Shown: positions 34,605-46,544, numbered from the stretch's first letter. The stretch is DNA of 64,000 nt from Gongronella butleri (GCA_025201375.1 JAIWZP010000034.1:248001-312000), one strand, 5' to 3'. The notes: a model not told the origin generated them from the sequence alone. Numbers and translations are program-made.

Positions 34605-34985
34605 GGGACAAGATTTCCAAGAATTGCGGGCGATCAACCAGAGTCTCCAGCACCGCATTGCCCTCATAGGGCTCCTCGCCGGCATGCGCCACCAACCACT
34701 GGTGTGCTTGGTGGAGGATTTTCTTCAAGAGGTGGTCGACCTGCGAGCAAGGGGCCGACTTTAGCAAAGCAAGCTGCTGTATCGACTGGCTGGAATTAGG
34801 GACCCTCAGATTCTTGCACAGCTCACGTAGAGATAGATGGTTGCTTCACCTTGTGCTTGTGCCGCTGCTGCGAGGGGAGCATCGTATCGCCTTGCTTGCA
34901 CGTACAAAAAAAAAAAAAAAAAAAATGTGTAAAGAAAGGGGGAGTTCAAAAACCCAAAATGCCTTCCGCCTTTTGTGGTAAGGCT
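34605..34985 (-). pseudogene. Truncated duplicate of the ARM/BTB-like gene's 5' end
   Basis: This segment repeats the start and leader of the gene at 28,659-32,725 (compare 32,445-32,830): shared blocks encode QVDHLLKKI, HQAH, WLVAH, EEPYEG and NAVLETLV, and the poly(A)-containing leader is copied too. The copy has an internal deletion of about 30 nt, a frame disruption after the start (stop within about 22 codons) and ends abruptly at 34,605, so it cannot make the parent protein. Confidence 0.75.
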
Positions 34986-35066
34986 GTCGGACGTTTAAAA
35001 TTGCTCCTGTATGGGTTGCTGTTTTCTACTTTTTTTTAACCGTCTTTTTCTTTTTCTTTCTTTCGT

Positions 35067-36951
35067 ATGAACAAACTCGTTGGCAAGCTGGTAAAGGAGG
35101 CTGTACACTCTTTGGAGCGCATGAGTGTGCAGGACCACGCTGGCTATGAGTCTCAGCAGCAGGCACCACAGCAGCATTTTTCCAACGTGTCGTTTCCCGC
35201 GTATTCCAACTGGCAGCAGCCAACAGCAGGTGGTGGCGCCCTGTCCAAGCTAATTTACCCTGACCCTCACACTGGACGCCTTGTCTATCAGCCGTACAAT
35301 CCAGGGAACGACAAAATCATTGATTTTTCCACAGTTGGCTATCAGGATGGGCGGGTGGCCTTGCCTGTGGTGGAAGCCATTCCTGAATTGACGACATTTG
35401 TGGTGCATCCGACCCCTGCGGCCAGTGGCGGCGACTCGGCGGCGATTCAGCAGGCATTGGACGAGGTTGGCCAGCTGCCCATGCGCAAAGATGGTTTCCG
35501 AGGCGTTGTTCAGCTCGCGCGTGGCGTCTATCGTCTGGAAAAGTGCCTGGAGATTACGACATCAGGCACAATTCTGCAGGGCACGCCAGATGGCGGCACA
35601 GTGCTCGAGCACGAAGGCACCGGCCGCCATCTTTTGCGCATTGTTGGGCAGGCCAATGTCTTGGCAAAGAAACGCGCGCCAATTGCCGATGAACAGATTC
35701 CAGTGGGCGCAACAGAGCTCCACGTCAAACACGCTGCTAAGCGCTACAAGGCCGGTGACCAAGTTGTCGTTGCTGTGCAATTCAACGCCACGTGGGTCAG
35801 CGACATTGGCATGGATGTCATCCATCCAAAAGGCGACACCACAAAGAACAATGGCTGGCGACCCGGCAAATTCGAGCATTTGCGAACAATCCTGACTGTG
35901 CAAGGCGATAAAGTGACGCTCAACAGCCCTTTGACAACTCGACTCGAACAACGCTACGGCGGCGGGTATGTCGAGATTTACACATCGCACCGCGTCCATC
36001 ACGTGGGCATTGAGCACCTGACGTTCATTGATCGGCGCAATGCCAACAAAACCAAGGAGCAAATCATGCAACAAGAGAAAAACAAGGTCAAGGACTATCG
36101 ATTTGCTGCAGAGCTATTTGACCAAGTGCTGATCGATATGGACCATGCCGATAATTGCTGGATTCGCCAGGTCACCTCTGTCTGGTGGCGCAATTTCATT
36201 CGTTTGGGTGTCAACACATTGAACATCACATTGCAGGTAAAAAAAAAAAATCAAGGAAAAAGGCGGCAGCAGCTCATACCATACAATGAATTTATGTAGC
36301 AATGTCGCCACACGTTTCCACCTGCGTCCGCTGGATCGTCGCAGCCTGTCACCCCTCTGGTCGGCCAATTTGCATTTGAAATCTCAGGACAGCAGATTTT
36401 GGTAGAGCAATGTCATGCTGAATTCAGCTTCCATGCTTTTTCATACAAAGGCCGCATTCCGGGACCCAATGTGATCTTCCAATGTCAAAGCGTCGGCAAG
36501 CTTGGTGACGTTGGGCCACACATGAAGTGGTGTAAGCCCCAAAGATGAAGAACAAAGGTAAAAAAGGCTCACTTTTTATTTTTTTTCCTTTTAGCCTCGG
36601 GTCAATTGTACGATGGATGTAACTTTGAAGGGCAATTGATTATCCAGGATCGATTTGATGCTGGCAGTGGCCATGGCTGGTCGGGCGCCAATAGTGTCGT
36701 GTGGAACACGGTAGCTCACAGCGGCATGGTGATCCAGCAACCACCTCTCGCGCAAAATTTCCAGAGTAAGTCATCCAAGACGACGACAAATTAGCAATTG
36801 ACATTTGTTTTTATTAGTTGGAAGTACATCCACTAGAAGCAAGGCGAGGAAAGACCATCCATGGGCGTGGGAGGAATCTCCCAATTGTAAAGTGCATCCT
36901 CCAAGCCTGTTCCTTGCCCAGCGGGCGGACAGACAAAATCAAAATCAATAA
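35067..36951 (+). CDS. Right-handed beta-helix (pectin-lyase fold) protein
   Basis: Four exons (35067-36236, 36300-36531, 36595-36765, 36818-36951) give 568 residues. The section GGDSAAIQQALDEVG, then GVVQLARGVYRLEKCLEITT and SGTILQG, is the standard entry into a pectate-lyase-3-like beta helix, followed by repeated short strands (VEIYTSHRVHHVGIEHLTFI, DHADNCWIRQVTSVWWRNFI, SFHAFSYKGRIPGPN). No signal peptide is visible; the N-terminus is Gln-rich. Substrate and catalysis cannot be assigned. It may act on a cell-wall or bacterial-type polysaccharide, but that is a guess. Confidence 0.65.
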
Positions 36952-37066
36952 AAATGGCTTGGGTCCGATTTATTTTGCAGTGGAGCAAGGGTCGGACAAG
37001 GTACATTCTTTTTCTTTTTTCGTTTTCTTTCTTTCTTTCTTTTTTTTTTTTTTTTTCCCTTGTATT

Positions 37067-38126
37067 ATGCTTCGACACTTGATCCAGCCTTCAAAAAGTC
37101 TGCAGTCGGCTGTTTGCGCGACGCAAAAGCGGTCTCTATGGTCTACTTTGCCTCGATTCGCCGAGGAAGAGCAGTCTAACCAGCAAGATCAGCCTTCCGA
37201 CGTCGATCAAAGCGAGCCTGTCAAGCTCTCCCGTCGACGACGCCGCTTTCACGAGTGGGTCAAAGCGGAGGGCAGCAAATACACTCGCCCTGCCGAAGGC
37301 ACCACCAATTACCTAGGCAACACGGTAAGTTTGGGCTTAGATACGGGGAATAGCGAGGAATTGAGAGCGGCAAACACCTGCAACAGTGGACCCAGCGGCC
37401 ATTGTGAGCAGTTGTGATCAATTTTGAGCAATTGGGCGATCCAGAGCGACGATCCCAGGCCCACAAAAGCACAGATGGGAAAAAAAAAAGTTGAAAAAGC
37501 AGCATTAAGCCCCGTGTTCTTACTTTTTTTTTTTTTTTTTTTCCTGTAGCCCTTTCCCAACAACCCGCAATTCCAGCCTCGTCCTCCCCTTTCTGACGCC
37601 CGACGTGAGGAAGTATATCAACTGTACCTGTCCGACCCCGAGACCTGGACAATTCGCCAGCTCGCTGTCAAGTACGGCTACTCCTTAAAGCGCATTGAAG
37701 CCATTCTCAAGCTCAAGCAATCTGAAAAGGACATGGAAGCCAATGTACACTTGATTTTTTTTCTTTTGATGGCAAGGTCTCACTCCCATTTTTTTTCTTT
37801 TTTGCGTCACTTAGGGTGTGACATTGCAGCGCCAATTCGCCAAGGGCATGGAGCAGTACATGGGTGCGGATCAGCCGGTCGCCGAGCTACAAGAACCCTT
37901 GATTGATATCTTCCCCAATGTTGGCAAGCCGCGCATGGAGCTGCTCGAGGAAAACCAGCCGTTCACGGCCAAGGAGGCCGCAGAGATTCTGCACCGAAAA
38001 CCTTACAAGCAGCTGGAGAAGAGGGCCATTGCCTTGGAAGAGGCCAAGTTTGGCTCGCACACGGCCCCCACCACACCCAAGCAGACCAACTCCAAGTTCA
38101 TCATTGTAGATTCAAGCAAGAAATAG
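37067..38126 (+). CDS. Mitochondrial small-subunit ribosomal protein mS45 / Bot1p family
   Basis: Three exons (37067-37324, 37550-37744, 37815-38126) give 254 residues. A basic, acid-poor N-terminus (MLRHLIQPSKSLQSAV, KRSLWST) looks like a mitochondrial presequence. The Bot1p/MRPS35 signature follows: TNYLGNTPFPNNPQFQPRPP, LSDARREEVYQLYL, then TIRQLAVKYGYSLKRIEAIL. In S. pombe Bot1p is needed for mitochondrial protein synthesis; the yeast counterpart Mrps35 (mS45) belongs to the mitoribosome small subunit. The C-terminal half is helical and fits the family. Confidence 0.82.
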
Positions 38127-38289
38127 ATTTGCCCCCTTCCTTCCCCCGACCCCACCCCATTTTTTCGTGTATTCATTTTTCGCACCTTTCGCGTGACGCG
38201 TGCAAATTTTTTTTTTTTAAAAAACTCAATTGTATAGATTTAATTGTGTGTGACTGACTTGGTATGCTATGATTTATTATTTTTATGGA

Positions 38290-39559
38290 TTACATGGAGG
38301 GATACGCGGCGGACAAGTCGACCGTCGAGTTGTTACCCGAAGAGGCAGGCGAGCAAATAGCACTGTCATCGTCTTGGCGGCTGATCTTTTGCGCTTTGGC
38401 CACGTCGGCCGCAACAGCAAGGAATTGATCAATGACACTTGCAGGGATTTGGTAGTGGAGCACAATGCGGCACATGGACGACCCGGGAGTGTTTGAGATC
38501 TTGATGCCGTGCTCCAATAGGGGCGCCGCCACGTCTGCGACGCGTGCCGGGCTAAAATCGACAAAGGCCATGTTTGTCTGGCACGGGACCAGCAGCTTGA
38601 AGCCAAGTGCCACGAGACCGTCGGCAAGGCGCTTGGTCTGTTTGTGCGTCGCCGGCATCGACGGCACGATCGTCTGAACGCAGTGGAGCGCTGCCTTGGC
38701 GAGCATGCCGGCCTGGCGCCAGCCGCCGCCCATCAACTTGCGAAGGTGGCGCGCGTGTTCAATCGTGCGCTTGTCACTGACCAAAATGGAACCAATCGGT
38801 GCGCCCACACCCTTGGACAGGCACACGGACACGCTGTCAAAGCATTGGCCATACTCCTTCATGCTGACCCCTGTCGCCTGCGATGCCTCAAACAAGCGCG
38901 CACCATCCATGTGCATCTTGATGCCACGGGCACGGCCCAATTCACTGATACGCTTAATCTCCTCGTACGGCAAAATCGTGCCGTTGAGCGTGTTTTCAAG
39001 CGAGATCACTGAAAAATAAGCGGGGATTAAGCAATGGATCAGTCTGGGCTTTTTTTTTTTTTTTTTGGCTATTTTTACCTTTTGTGGGAGCACCAGTGAG
39101 GGTGTCGGTGCTGATATTCGCCTCAACATCTTCCTTGGTGAGATACATGCCATTGGAGGGAATGACAGCCGAGACAGCCGCCTGCGAGTGATAAGCAATG
39201 CCACCGCACTCATGCACGTGGACATGAGCACGATAATCGCAGAGCACAGATTGAGGAGGATGCAGGAGCCAGCATCGAAGGCCGAGTTGATTGCTGGCTG
39301 TGCCACTCGCACAGAACAATGCAGCTTCATGGCCCAAGAGATCTGCCATGTAGGCTTCCAGTTCATGGACAGAGGCATCAGCCTACGGGATCAAAAAGAA
39401 ATAAATCAATCCAGCTGCTTGCCAATTGGCCAAAAAAAAAAAAACTTTTCTACGTACATTGAAGACATCATCGCCTCGAGAGGCAGTCTTCATCACCTCA
39501 AAGAGCTCATCAGTGGGCTGGGTGGCGGTGTCGCTGGTGATGTCGTATTTCACAGACAT
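38290..39559 (-). CDS. GLY1: L-threonine aldolase (low-specificity, Gly1-like)
   Basis: Three exons (39458-39559, 39079-39382, 38290-39008) give 374 residues. It starts MSVKYDITSDTATQPTDELF, the typical N-terminus of threonine aldolases, with GDDVFNADASVHELE, ALFCASGTASNQLG, ENTLNGTILP, MHMDGARLFEA and the pyridoxal-phosphate Lys in SVCLSKGVGAPIGS. The enzyme splits threonine/allo-threonine to glycine and acetaldehyde and is a cytosolic source of glycine in fungi. The in-frame upstream stretch is hydrophobic leader sequence without family support, so I start at 39559. Confidence 0.92.
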
Positions 39560-40104
39560 TGCAAGGCTGGAACAATTAATTGTGATGAAAATAAAAGAGA
39601 GAGAGAAAAAGTGAAAAAGAAGAAAAGTTCGATAAAAAAAAAAAGAAGCCCTGAATGTCAATAAAACCAAACAGTGGATTAAAAAAAACCCGTGGGAAAC
39701 CACCTATCGCGTGCATCCCAAGCACCTGGGCCATTGTTCCCATTGGATGGGAGCTTCCGGACCCATCACTTTCCCGGTGCATCGGCCTTTGCACCGCCGA
39801 CCAACAATTCTCCTTGACACATGCGCGACGCGCCAAAAAGTACCCTGGGCCATTCAATTGTTTGCTGTCGCACTGACGGAGGGGGCCGCGATCGCGTCTT
39901 CCAAAAGGCAACTTTCGCACGCTCCACGTTGCAGTCATCAAGACCCCAGTTCCTTTACGGGTCCCCCAGCCCGTGCGACCTGTGCGCAACAGCACCCTTT
40001 CCGTGCCGACTGCCCTGATATTTACAGTAAAAAAAAAAAGTGGTCAATCTCACACAATGCCTTATTCAAAATGTCTTTTTTTTTATTGACATGTTTTCAA
40101 AATG
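39560..40104. other. Intergenic
   Basis: Overlapping open frames on both strands between 39,680 and 40,020 are GC-richer than the surroundings but show no motif. One TACAGTA lies at 40,023. No gene is called. Confidence 0.4.
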
Positions 40105-40889
40105 CTAATCATCTCGGTGGCGTCGTCGTCGACGTTGCTTTTCTTTATCATAGTCATCATCGCTGTGATCGCGCTCGCGTCTTCGCTTTTGCCGCTCGTG
40201 CTCCTCCTGGCGAGCCTCACGATCACGGATGCGCTGTTCCTTCTTTTGCTGCTGCAATTCCTGATTAAAAGCTTGTCCTTCCTCGTATTGACGATCGATG
40301 CGGAATGCCCTTGCAACTTTTTCATTTTCCTTGGACTTGGCTTCCTTCAGCAGATGAGTCTCGTGCACCTTGAGGCTAATAAAAAAAAAAAGAAAAAGAA
40401 ATAAATATTGCTGATTCTCATTGCCCATTTTTGGTGCATTGCATACCTCTTTGCGTCGCGCGGTTGTGCAAAATCAATGTTTTTCAGCTTCTGTTGGCGA
40501 AATTCGTCCACTTTGGTATCAATTTCGTCTTGGGCGAGTCTACAAGGAAGATGACTATTAGTTTCTCGTTCTCTGTCTTGCTCTCTTTTTTTTTTTCTCG
40601 CTTACCCTTTTTCTTCCAGCTTCAATTGCAATTTCATGCACTCCACTTCCACTTTGCGTTTCAAGTCGTGCGCTGTGATCTCTTTGTTGGGCTTGCGAGC
40701 AGCCGGCTGAGACTGATCAATAGGACGCTCGTCTCGCTTTTGTGGTCTCGCTTGAATGTGGGACAAATTGCGCACAACGTAGCCGTTCGTGCCTATGACG
40801 CAAAGAGGTGAATTCCAATTCTCTATTCGTGATCATGTACCAAACTTACCAGATCCTCGGGGTGTTGACAAACCAATACCGTTGTACAT
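40105..40889 (-). CDS. CWC21: Spliceosome factor CWC21/SRRM2 (cwf21 domain)
   Basis: Four exons (40850-40889, 40606-40792, 40447-40539, 40105-40375) give 196 residues. The N-terminus MYNGIGLSTPRGSGTNGYV is the near-invariant start of Cwc21/SRRM2. The cwf21 helix pair follows: KRKVEVECMKLQLKLEEKGL and DEIDTKVDEFRQQKL. The C-terminus is charged coiled coil ending in an Arg/Asp-rich tail. In the spliceosome this protein contacts Prp8 and Snu114 near the catalytic centre. The first intron lies just after the invariant first 13 codons. Confidence 0.92.
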
Positions 40890-42045
40890 TTTAAAAAAAA
40901 GTATGAACGAGCGAAGAAAAGATGCCGTCCTGCAGAGGGGAGAAACCGACAAAAGCGAAAACATGAACCAATCAAAGTCCGATTGTCCAGAAACGTAAAA
41001 AAAACACCGCCAATGGCGCTCAAAAAGCCATTTTTTGCCCATTCGGCATATGCATGGCGATAAAGACACTTTAAGGCGGCATCGACCAATTGCAAAATAT
41101 GCAGTGCCGAGAGCAAACCTGATTTTCTCCATCAGTATTTGCTTGACGCTGATGAAACTGCTTTTATTCAACAGAGATTTAACGGCGGCTTTGCACGTTA
41201 AAATGCGGCCTGGCCAGCCTTGGTCGGCGTCAAGAAATTGGCGATTGAAGCTATCATAGATGAAAGTTTTGATCCTCTGCAAGCATATAAACGTCGTTCA
41301 TCAGGCGGACTTGCATCCCAGAAATGACGTCGTGCTGGTCTCTTTCAAGTGGTACAAGTTTCACGGCGATCGAAAGAACAATTTGACATGTTGTCAGTGA
41401 TGGATTTGTGAAAATATCAAAGTTTCCTAGCTGCTCGATGCGCCGCCTGTGACGCGCGAAAGTACGGGTGAGCGTCAAGCGGCGGCGCGGGAGCATCTAC
41501 ACGTTTAACAGACTTTGACGCGTCATGCTCGCGTATTGCACGCTGTGCAAAGCGCGTTACACGCGTCGAAGGCAAAATAACGCGTTTGGCCGCATGCTTT
41601 TTATTCGCGAGAACCCACGAAAAGGGGATGATGGCGTGCGACTCTCTAACTTGAATTTTTCGCATTTTGCTGTAAAACAAGAGTTTAAAGTGCTCATGAT
41701 GGCCAATTGTACTTGTTGTCGCGTTTTTCATGGGTCACAAATCCGGACAATGTGCGCGTCGCTTTGCCGCACGACACGCCCGACGTCCTGGCCAATATTG
41801 TGCATGTGTCATTTTGTTTTCCTCCTTTCTCTCTCTCTCTCTCTCTTTCGCTTCGCTTTTTTAGCGTTTTCTCTCATTTTTTCCTTCTTCAATTCAGTAC
41901 CCCTTTTCTCTGTTCCTTCTTGATTTAAAATAATCACGTCCCTTGGCCTACGCAATTGCGCACACTGGTCATTCCAAATTACTCCTCGCGTCAAAATAGG
42001 ACGTGTGATAGACCTCACGACCGCGCGCGGCGAGTATTGTAGGGG
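40890..42045. other. Unresolved region with ORF fragments
   Basis: About 1.1 kb with short open frames on both strands that I could not join: a plus-strand piece at 41,525-41,760 with CxxC pairs (CTLCKARYTRR, NCTCCRVFHG), a plus piece at 41,261-41,400 (VVLVSFKWYKFHGDRKNN) and minus pieces at 40,833-41,282 and 41,809-42,108 (RCKFCAELASGQTYV). It may be a decayed or multi-exon gene upstream of the bZIP gene. No family recognised. Confidence 0.35.
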
Positions 42046-42075
42046 ATGAGAGACGTAGGTTTGCCCGGAAGCTAG
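42046..42075 (+). promoter_or_regulatory. Possible upstream ORF before the bZIP gene
   Basis: ATG at 42046 opens a nine-codon frame ending TAG at 42075, 147 nt before the bZIP start. Short uORFs control translation of Gcn4/Cpc1-type factors in other fungi. Whether this ATG lies in the mRNA is unknown. Confidence 0.3.
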
Positions 42076-42222
42076 TTCAGCACAAAATTTACAACGGAAA
42101 AGCGACAAACACCAAAAGCGCGCGTATCATTGAGGCGCTCAAAAGCTGGCAAATTTAAAAACCCGCATCATCTGTTCAATTGGAAACCTGCACTTTTTTA
42201 TCCCCTTTCCGTGTGTTGCCTC

Positions 42223-42900
42223 ATGGACGACAACAGGTACTCTTTTTTTCCTCCCTTGAGAGATTCAACAGCCACGGAAGGCACCGTCGAAGGAACAAGC
42301 CCAGTCTCGGAATTATCGTCTTCAATTTATAGTACAACCAGTGCGCCAGGTGCGACCCCGATATCTTCCACGACATCACCAGGGAAAGATACTTCCGTTT
42401 TCAATATTTCATGGGGAGGAAGCAACGATAAGCCACCTTTGGAATTACACCGCGAGGAAATAACCTTGTCGGCCATACCAACAAAGCCTTTGCCAAAGCC
42501 TAGAGGCGTAAGAAGGCTCCCTGAGCCCGAGCCTGGAGAAGATGGCTCCCTGGATGAGGACACCCTCAAACGCCGCAAGGTAAAAAAAAAAAGGATTTTT
42601 TCCCCCAAAAAAGCCAATTCAAAGGCAAAACTTTCATTTTTTTTGGGTCGTTTTTTTTTTTTGCAGAACACTCATGCAGCTCGCAAATCGAGATTGAAAA
42701 AGCTATTGCACATTGAGCATCTTGAAAATCAGATCAAGGAATTGCAAAGTGAAAATGCGCAACTGGTGCTGAACAACGCGCTCTTGGAGTCCGAGAAAAA
42801 ATCAATGGCAGCAAGAGAACAAGAATACAAAAAGAGGATACAGTATTTGGAAGAAGTCGTGCGGATGAGCTGCCATGGCGTTGGTGGGAACACATCCTGA
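42223..42900 (+). CDS. bZIP transcription factor, Gcn4/Cpc1-like
   Basis: Two exons (42223-42579, 42667-42900) give 196 residues. The C-terminal basic region KRRKNTHAARKSRLKKLLHI has the N-x7-R spacing and the NT.AAR.SR core of the Gcn4 class, which binds TGACTCA-like sites. A leucine zipper follows (heptads around LENQIKELQSENAQLVLNNA). The N-terminus is Ser/Thr/Pro-rich, then acidic (EPEPGEDGSLDED), suitable as an activation domain. Regulation of amino-acid biosynthesis is the usual role but is inferred from the DNA-binding region only. The intron splits the basic region, as in several fungal homologues. Confidence 0.78.
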   Translation: MDDNRYSFFPPLRDSTATEGTVEGTSPVSELSSSIYSTTSAPGATPISSTTSPGKDTSVFNISWGGSNDKPPLELHREEITLSAIPTKPLPKPRGVRRLPEPEPGEDGSLDEDTLKRRKVKKKRIFSPKKANSKAKLSFFLGRFFFLQNTHAARKSRLKKLLHIEHLENQIKELQSENAQLVLNNALLESEKKSMAAREQEYKKRIQYLEEVVRMSCHGVGGNTS

Positions 42901-43295
42901 AGACGATGCCCTAGGCTCCCCCTGTTGGCGCAATTGCTGATTTTGGTTTAGGTCGGCTGGGTTTGTTTTGCGCTTCTTTTGATGATCGCCCTTGCATTCT
43001 TCATCTTGCAGTAAAGGATTGGTTTGTCTTCAGGGCAAGGCATGAATAAAATTCATTTATTAAACATCCTTGCTTGCACCAGAAATGAAAGAAATGAAAA
43101 TCTGAGGAGGGGAGGGGGGTTAGAAGTCTGGACAAGATACCCGTTATTTTTATTGTTGTTTACAGAAACCAAGAGCAAATTTTTTTGGTCCCCGAATCCC
43201 ATTTTGAGGATTTTAGTTTGGTTCCTTGATTTGTTTTTGCTTTTCTTCTTTTTCTTCTTTCTTTTTTTTTTTCATAGCAGCCACTGGTGACACGT
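42901..43295. other. Intergenic, promoter/leader of MscS channel gene
   Basis: No ORF with support. The right side is a long T/C tract ending TTTTCATAG/CAG shortly before the ATG at 43,296, which could be the acceptor of a leader intron. Confidence 0.4.
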
Positions 43296-46200
43296 ATGAG
43301 CGAGAAAACCGAAACACAGGTGGTCGATGATATCCCGAATGATGAGGTGGTGGCGATTTATGAAACCGAGGAAGAACAGCCCGGCACTACAGCCAACAGC
43401 AGCACTGCCAACACGACAGACGACGAGGTGTTGCTTGAAGACGGTCTCAATGCATCAATTCCACTCTCAACATTAGCGGGACCGGCTCTTGTGATGGCAC
43501 CCGACTTGCCCATGTCTGGAGAGGAGGATGAGCCCGTGAAAAAGGACAACTTTGATTGGGCTGGGCGTGATGATGAAGACGATGAAGATCGCAAAAAGAT
43601 CAAACACAGCCGCCTGTTTATATGCTTGTCGCAGAATTCTTCCTATCTTGTCTGGACTGGTGTCATCTTGTTCTCGCTGTGTCTCATAGCTGTGGATGTT
43701 GCCATTTTTACGGTGTACCAAAACGACATTTCGATGGTTTCTTACAATCTGCAGGTGTGGTTTACCTTTTTGGCCTTCATGTGGGGAATTGGTTTCTTGT
43801 CGCAGGTGTTTGTCGAGCTTGTGCCCTGGGCAATCAAAAAAGTGGCCAATTATCTTCGACCTCAAAACACCGAGGTGCTGCGAATGCGTCTTTCGGTAAG
43901 AATGCTTGCTCAAAAGCATCGAGTGTTTTGTCTCAGTCATCTTTTTTTATAGTATTACATGGCACTGCGCTCGTTTATCAAGCTTGTCATCATTATTGCT
44001 TGGTGCTGGGGGTCGTGGCAATTCATCATCTGGCACATCCCATTGCCACCTGGCGGTTCTGTTCCTGACTATGCAAGGGTGATCTACAGCATTTGGCAAT
44101 GTGCCTTTTTCGCCTCTCTGCTGCTTTTTATTGAGAAATTTTTCTTGCAGCTCATTGGTAATTCACGAGGAGCTTGAATTCAACATATCTAATTGATCCC
44201 TGTCTCGTTGTTCCCCTTCATAGTGACATCGTTTCACAAGTAAGCTCCTTTTTATTTTGTTTTCACAAAAAAATTCATAACTTTTTTTTGTCAACAGAAA
44301 GGCCTATGGCAACCGCATCGAGGACAATGACCGTGCGCTAAAAGTTCTGGACAAGCTCAAGAAAGTGAAGCGTAAAAACCCGCAAGAATTTCTGCTGAAG
44401 AAAATCGGTCGCAAAGCCGCCAAGAATGTGACCAATATGGCGTCCAACGTTACACACATGACTACACGATCCGGGGATGGGAAGAAAAGTCAGCCGGCGT
44501 CCATCATGAACACACCATCCAGCAATATGGATTCGTCAAACAATGTGCGATTCCCGCAGCAAAATGTAGACACTCTGATCGCCATTCCTCCCCTCGAGAA
44601 CCAACAGCAGGATGACTACTTTAGCCAGGAATCGGATCACAACGCGTCGTCGCCCCGGCCAAAATACCGCCTTCCACAGCTTTCGAAGAGAAGCAGCAAT
44701 AAGCGGCAAGATAGCACTGATTCTTCCATCCGCATGCAACCCGAGGACTCGCCTCAGCCGGCAGAGATAACGCGATCTGATGGCGAGGAACCCGCTGGCC
44801 GATCAACCGGAAGCATTGACGAGCATCGTAGCTCCTCTGAGCAAACTCTTCGCCGCCGACGCCCTCAAATGATTTCTCGTGACACGACATTCCTGAATTC
44901 GACCTCCGCTATCCCTGGCAAAATCCTAAAAGGAGGTTACAAGCGCATAAAGTCAAACACTGGCACGAAACAGCAAAGCACCTCGGAACAAGCCAAGTCC
45001 CTTGCCAAACGAATCTACTACAACCTCATGGGCCCCAATCCTAGTCGTGATCATGTTGTTGAATCAGATTTGTATCCTTACTTCCGCACGCAGGCCGAGG
45101 CATCGGCAGCGTTTCATCTCTTTGACGTGGACGACAATGGTGACATCAGCAAACGCGAATTGCGATCTGGATGCATCCGCATTTACAGAGAGCGAAAAAA
45201 TCTGGCACGTTCCATGCGCGACTTGTCGCAAGCTACGGGCAAGATGGATCTGATCTTGCTGGTGATTTTCACCGCTATCTGGGTAATTCGCTTATTTTTG
45301 GCATTTCTGTCAAGCAAATCTAATCGAATGGTGCAATCCTTTAGGTCATCATTGTGTGTGCTTCGTTTGGCGTTAGTGTTGGCTCCGAATTGATGCCTCT
45401 GTGGAGCGCTTTCATTGCTGCAAGCTTTATTTTTGGCAATAGCGCCAAGGAGGCGTTTGACTCGATTATTTTTGTGTTTGTGACTGTAAGTATCGAAATA
45501 TGAGTGTACCAGACGCGGTGCTAAACATTCTGTTTCTCTGTCTCTGTCTCTCTTTTTTTGCGCGTAAAAGCATCCCTTTGATGCTGGTGACCGTGTTTTT
45601 ATTGCCACCGACAATTTTATTGTTGACAATGTTGGATTGTTGGTGACAACATTCATGTAAGATTATCGAGCGAACCATTGGTGCACAGTCATACTAATTT
45701 CCTTTGTAGCAAATGGGATGGCTCGGTCGTTTATGTCAAAAATGCCGTTCTTTCTGCGCTCTATATCATCAACGTTCGACGTGCGGGCCCCATGGGCGAA
45801 ACAATCCGTAAGCAACGATCATTATTGCCACAGATTCCTTTTTAATTTTTTTCTTTTTTAGCATTAAATATCGATTTCAAGACGCCCACTTGGAAGATTC
45901 ATCAGCTACGTGAGCACATGTTCGAGTGGTGCAACCAATTCCCCAAGATGTACCTTCCCAACTGTGTCTCGCTTACTGTTGTGGCCGTGGAAAATCAAAA
46001 CAGATTGGATCTCAGCATGTACTTTTGTCATGCAAGCAATTGGCAGGATGCAACCGATCGTGGCATGCGACACAACAACTTTATGTTTGAACTTAAGGAC
46101 GAATGCGACCGGCTCTCGATCAATTATGTTTTGCCACGCCAGCCGCTTGGCGACAATGAAAATGCTGGCACGAATGACAAGCACCATCCATTGGACCAGA

Positions 46201-46403
46201 GCCACTTGGAAGGAAATCGTATGATGTCAGAATCTCAACGACGTCGCAACTACCGCAGCGAAGATGAGGATGACGAAATGATGCAGTACATGCATGGCAA
46301 TGGTGGCACCAATGGTGGTGCCGGTGGCGCCAATGCTGGCCCTGCTGGCGATGGCGGTGCAGCCGGTGCTGCTGCAACAATGATGTTTGCCAGCACTTTG
46401 TAA
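43296..46403 (+). CDS. MscS-type mechanosensitive channel with EF-hand (Msy1/Msy2-like)
   Basis: Eight exons (43296-43895, 43953-44157, 44224-44239, 44298-45282, 45345-45485, 45571-45656, 45710-45807, 45862-46403) give 890 residues. After an acidic N-terminus come hydrophobic segments (YLVWTGVILFSLCLIAVDVA, VWFTF..MWGIGFL, FIKLVIIIAWCWG, VIYSIWQCAFFASLLLFI). A disordered basic loop precedes the EF-hand FDVDDNGDISKREL. The pore helix and MscS core follow: VCASFGVSVGSELMP, FIFGNSAKEAFDSIIFVFVTHPFDAGDRV. This is the plan of S. pombe Msy1/Msy2, ER channels that act in hypo-osmotic Ca2+ signalling. Exon 3 is a 16-nt microexon. The C-terminus is Gly/Ala-rich. Confidence 0.88.
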
Positions 46404-46544
46404 ATTTGTAGAAATTAAAAAGAAAATTAATAAAATTAAACGCCATGTTCGTTTGAATCACATTGTACGACTGAAAAGCATCATAAAGAAAAAAGAAATG
46501 AAGAGCGACACGACCGCCGCTCGATTTATTGGCAAGACTGAATT

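Noticed and set aside
39576..39995. 140-codon minus-strand ORF upstream of threonine aldolase
   Set aside because: Overlaps the aldolase leader, has no motif, and has an equally long competitor on the other strand.
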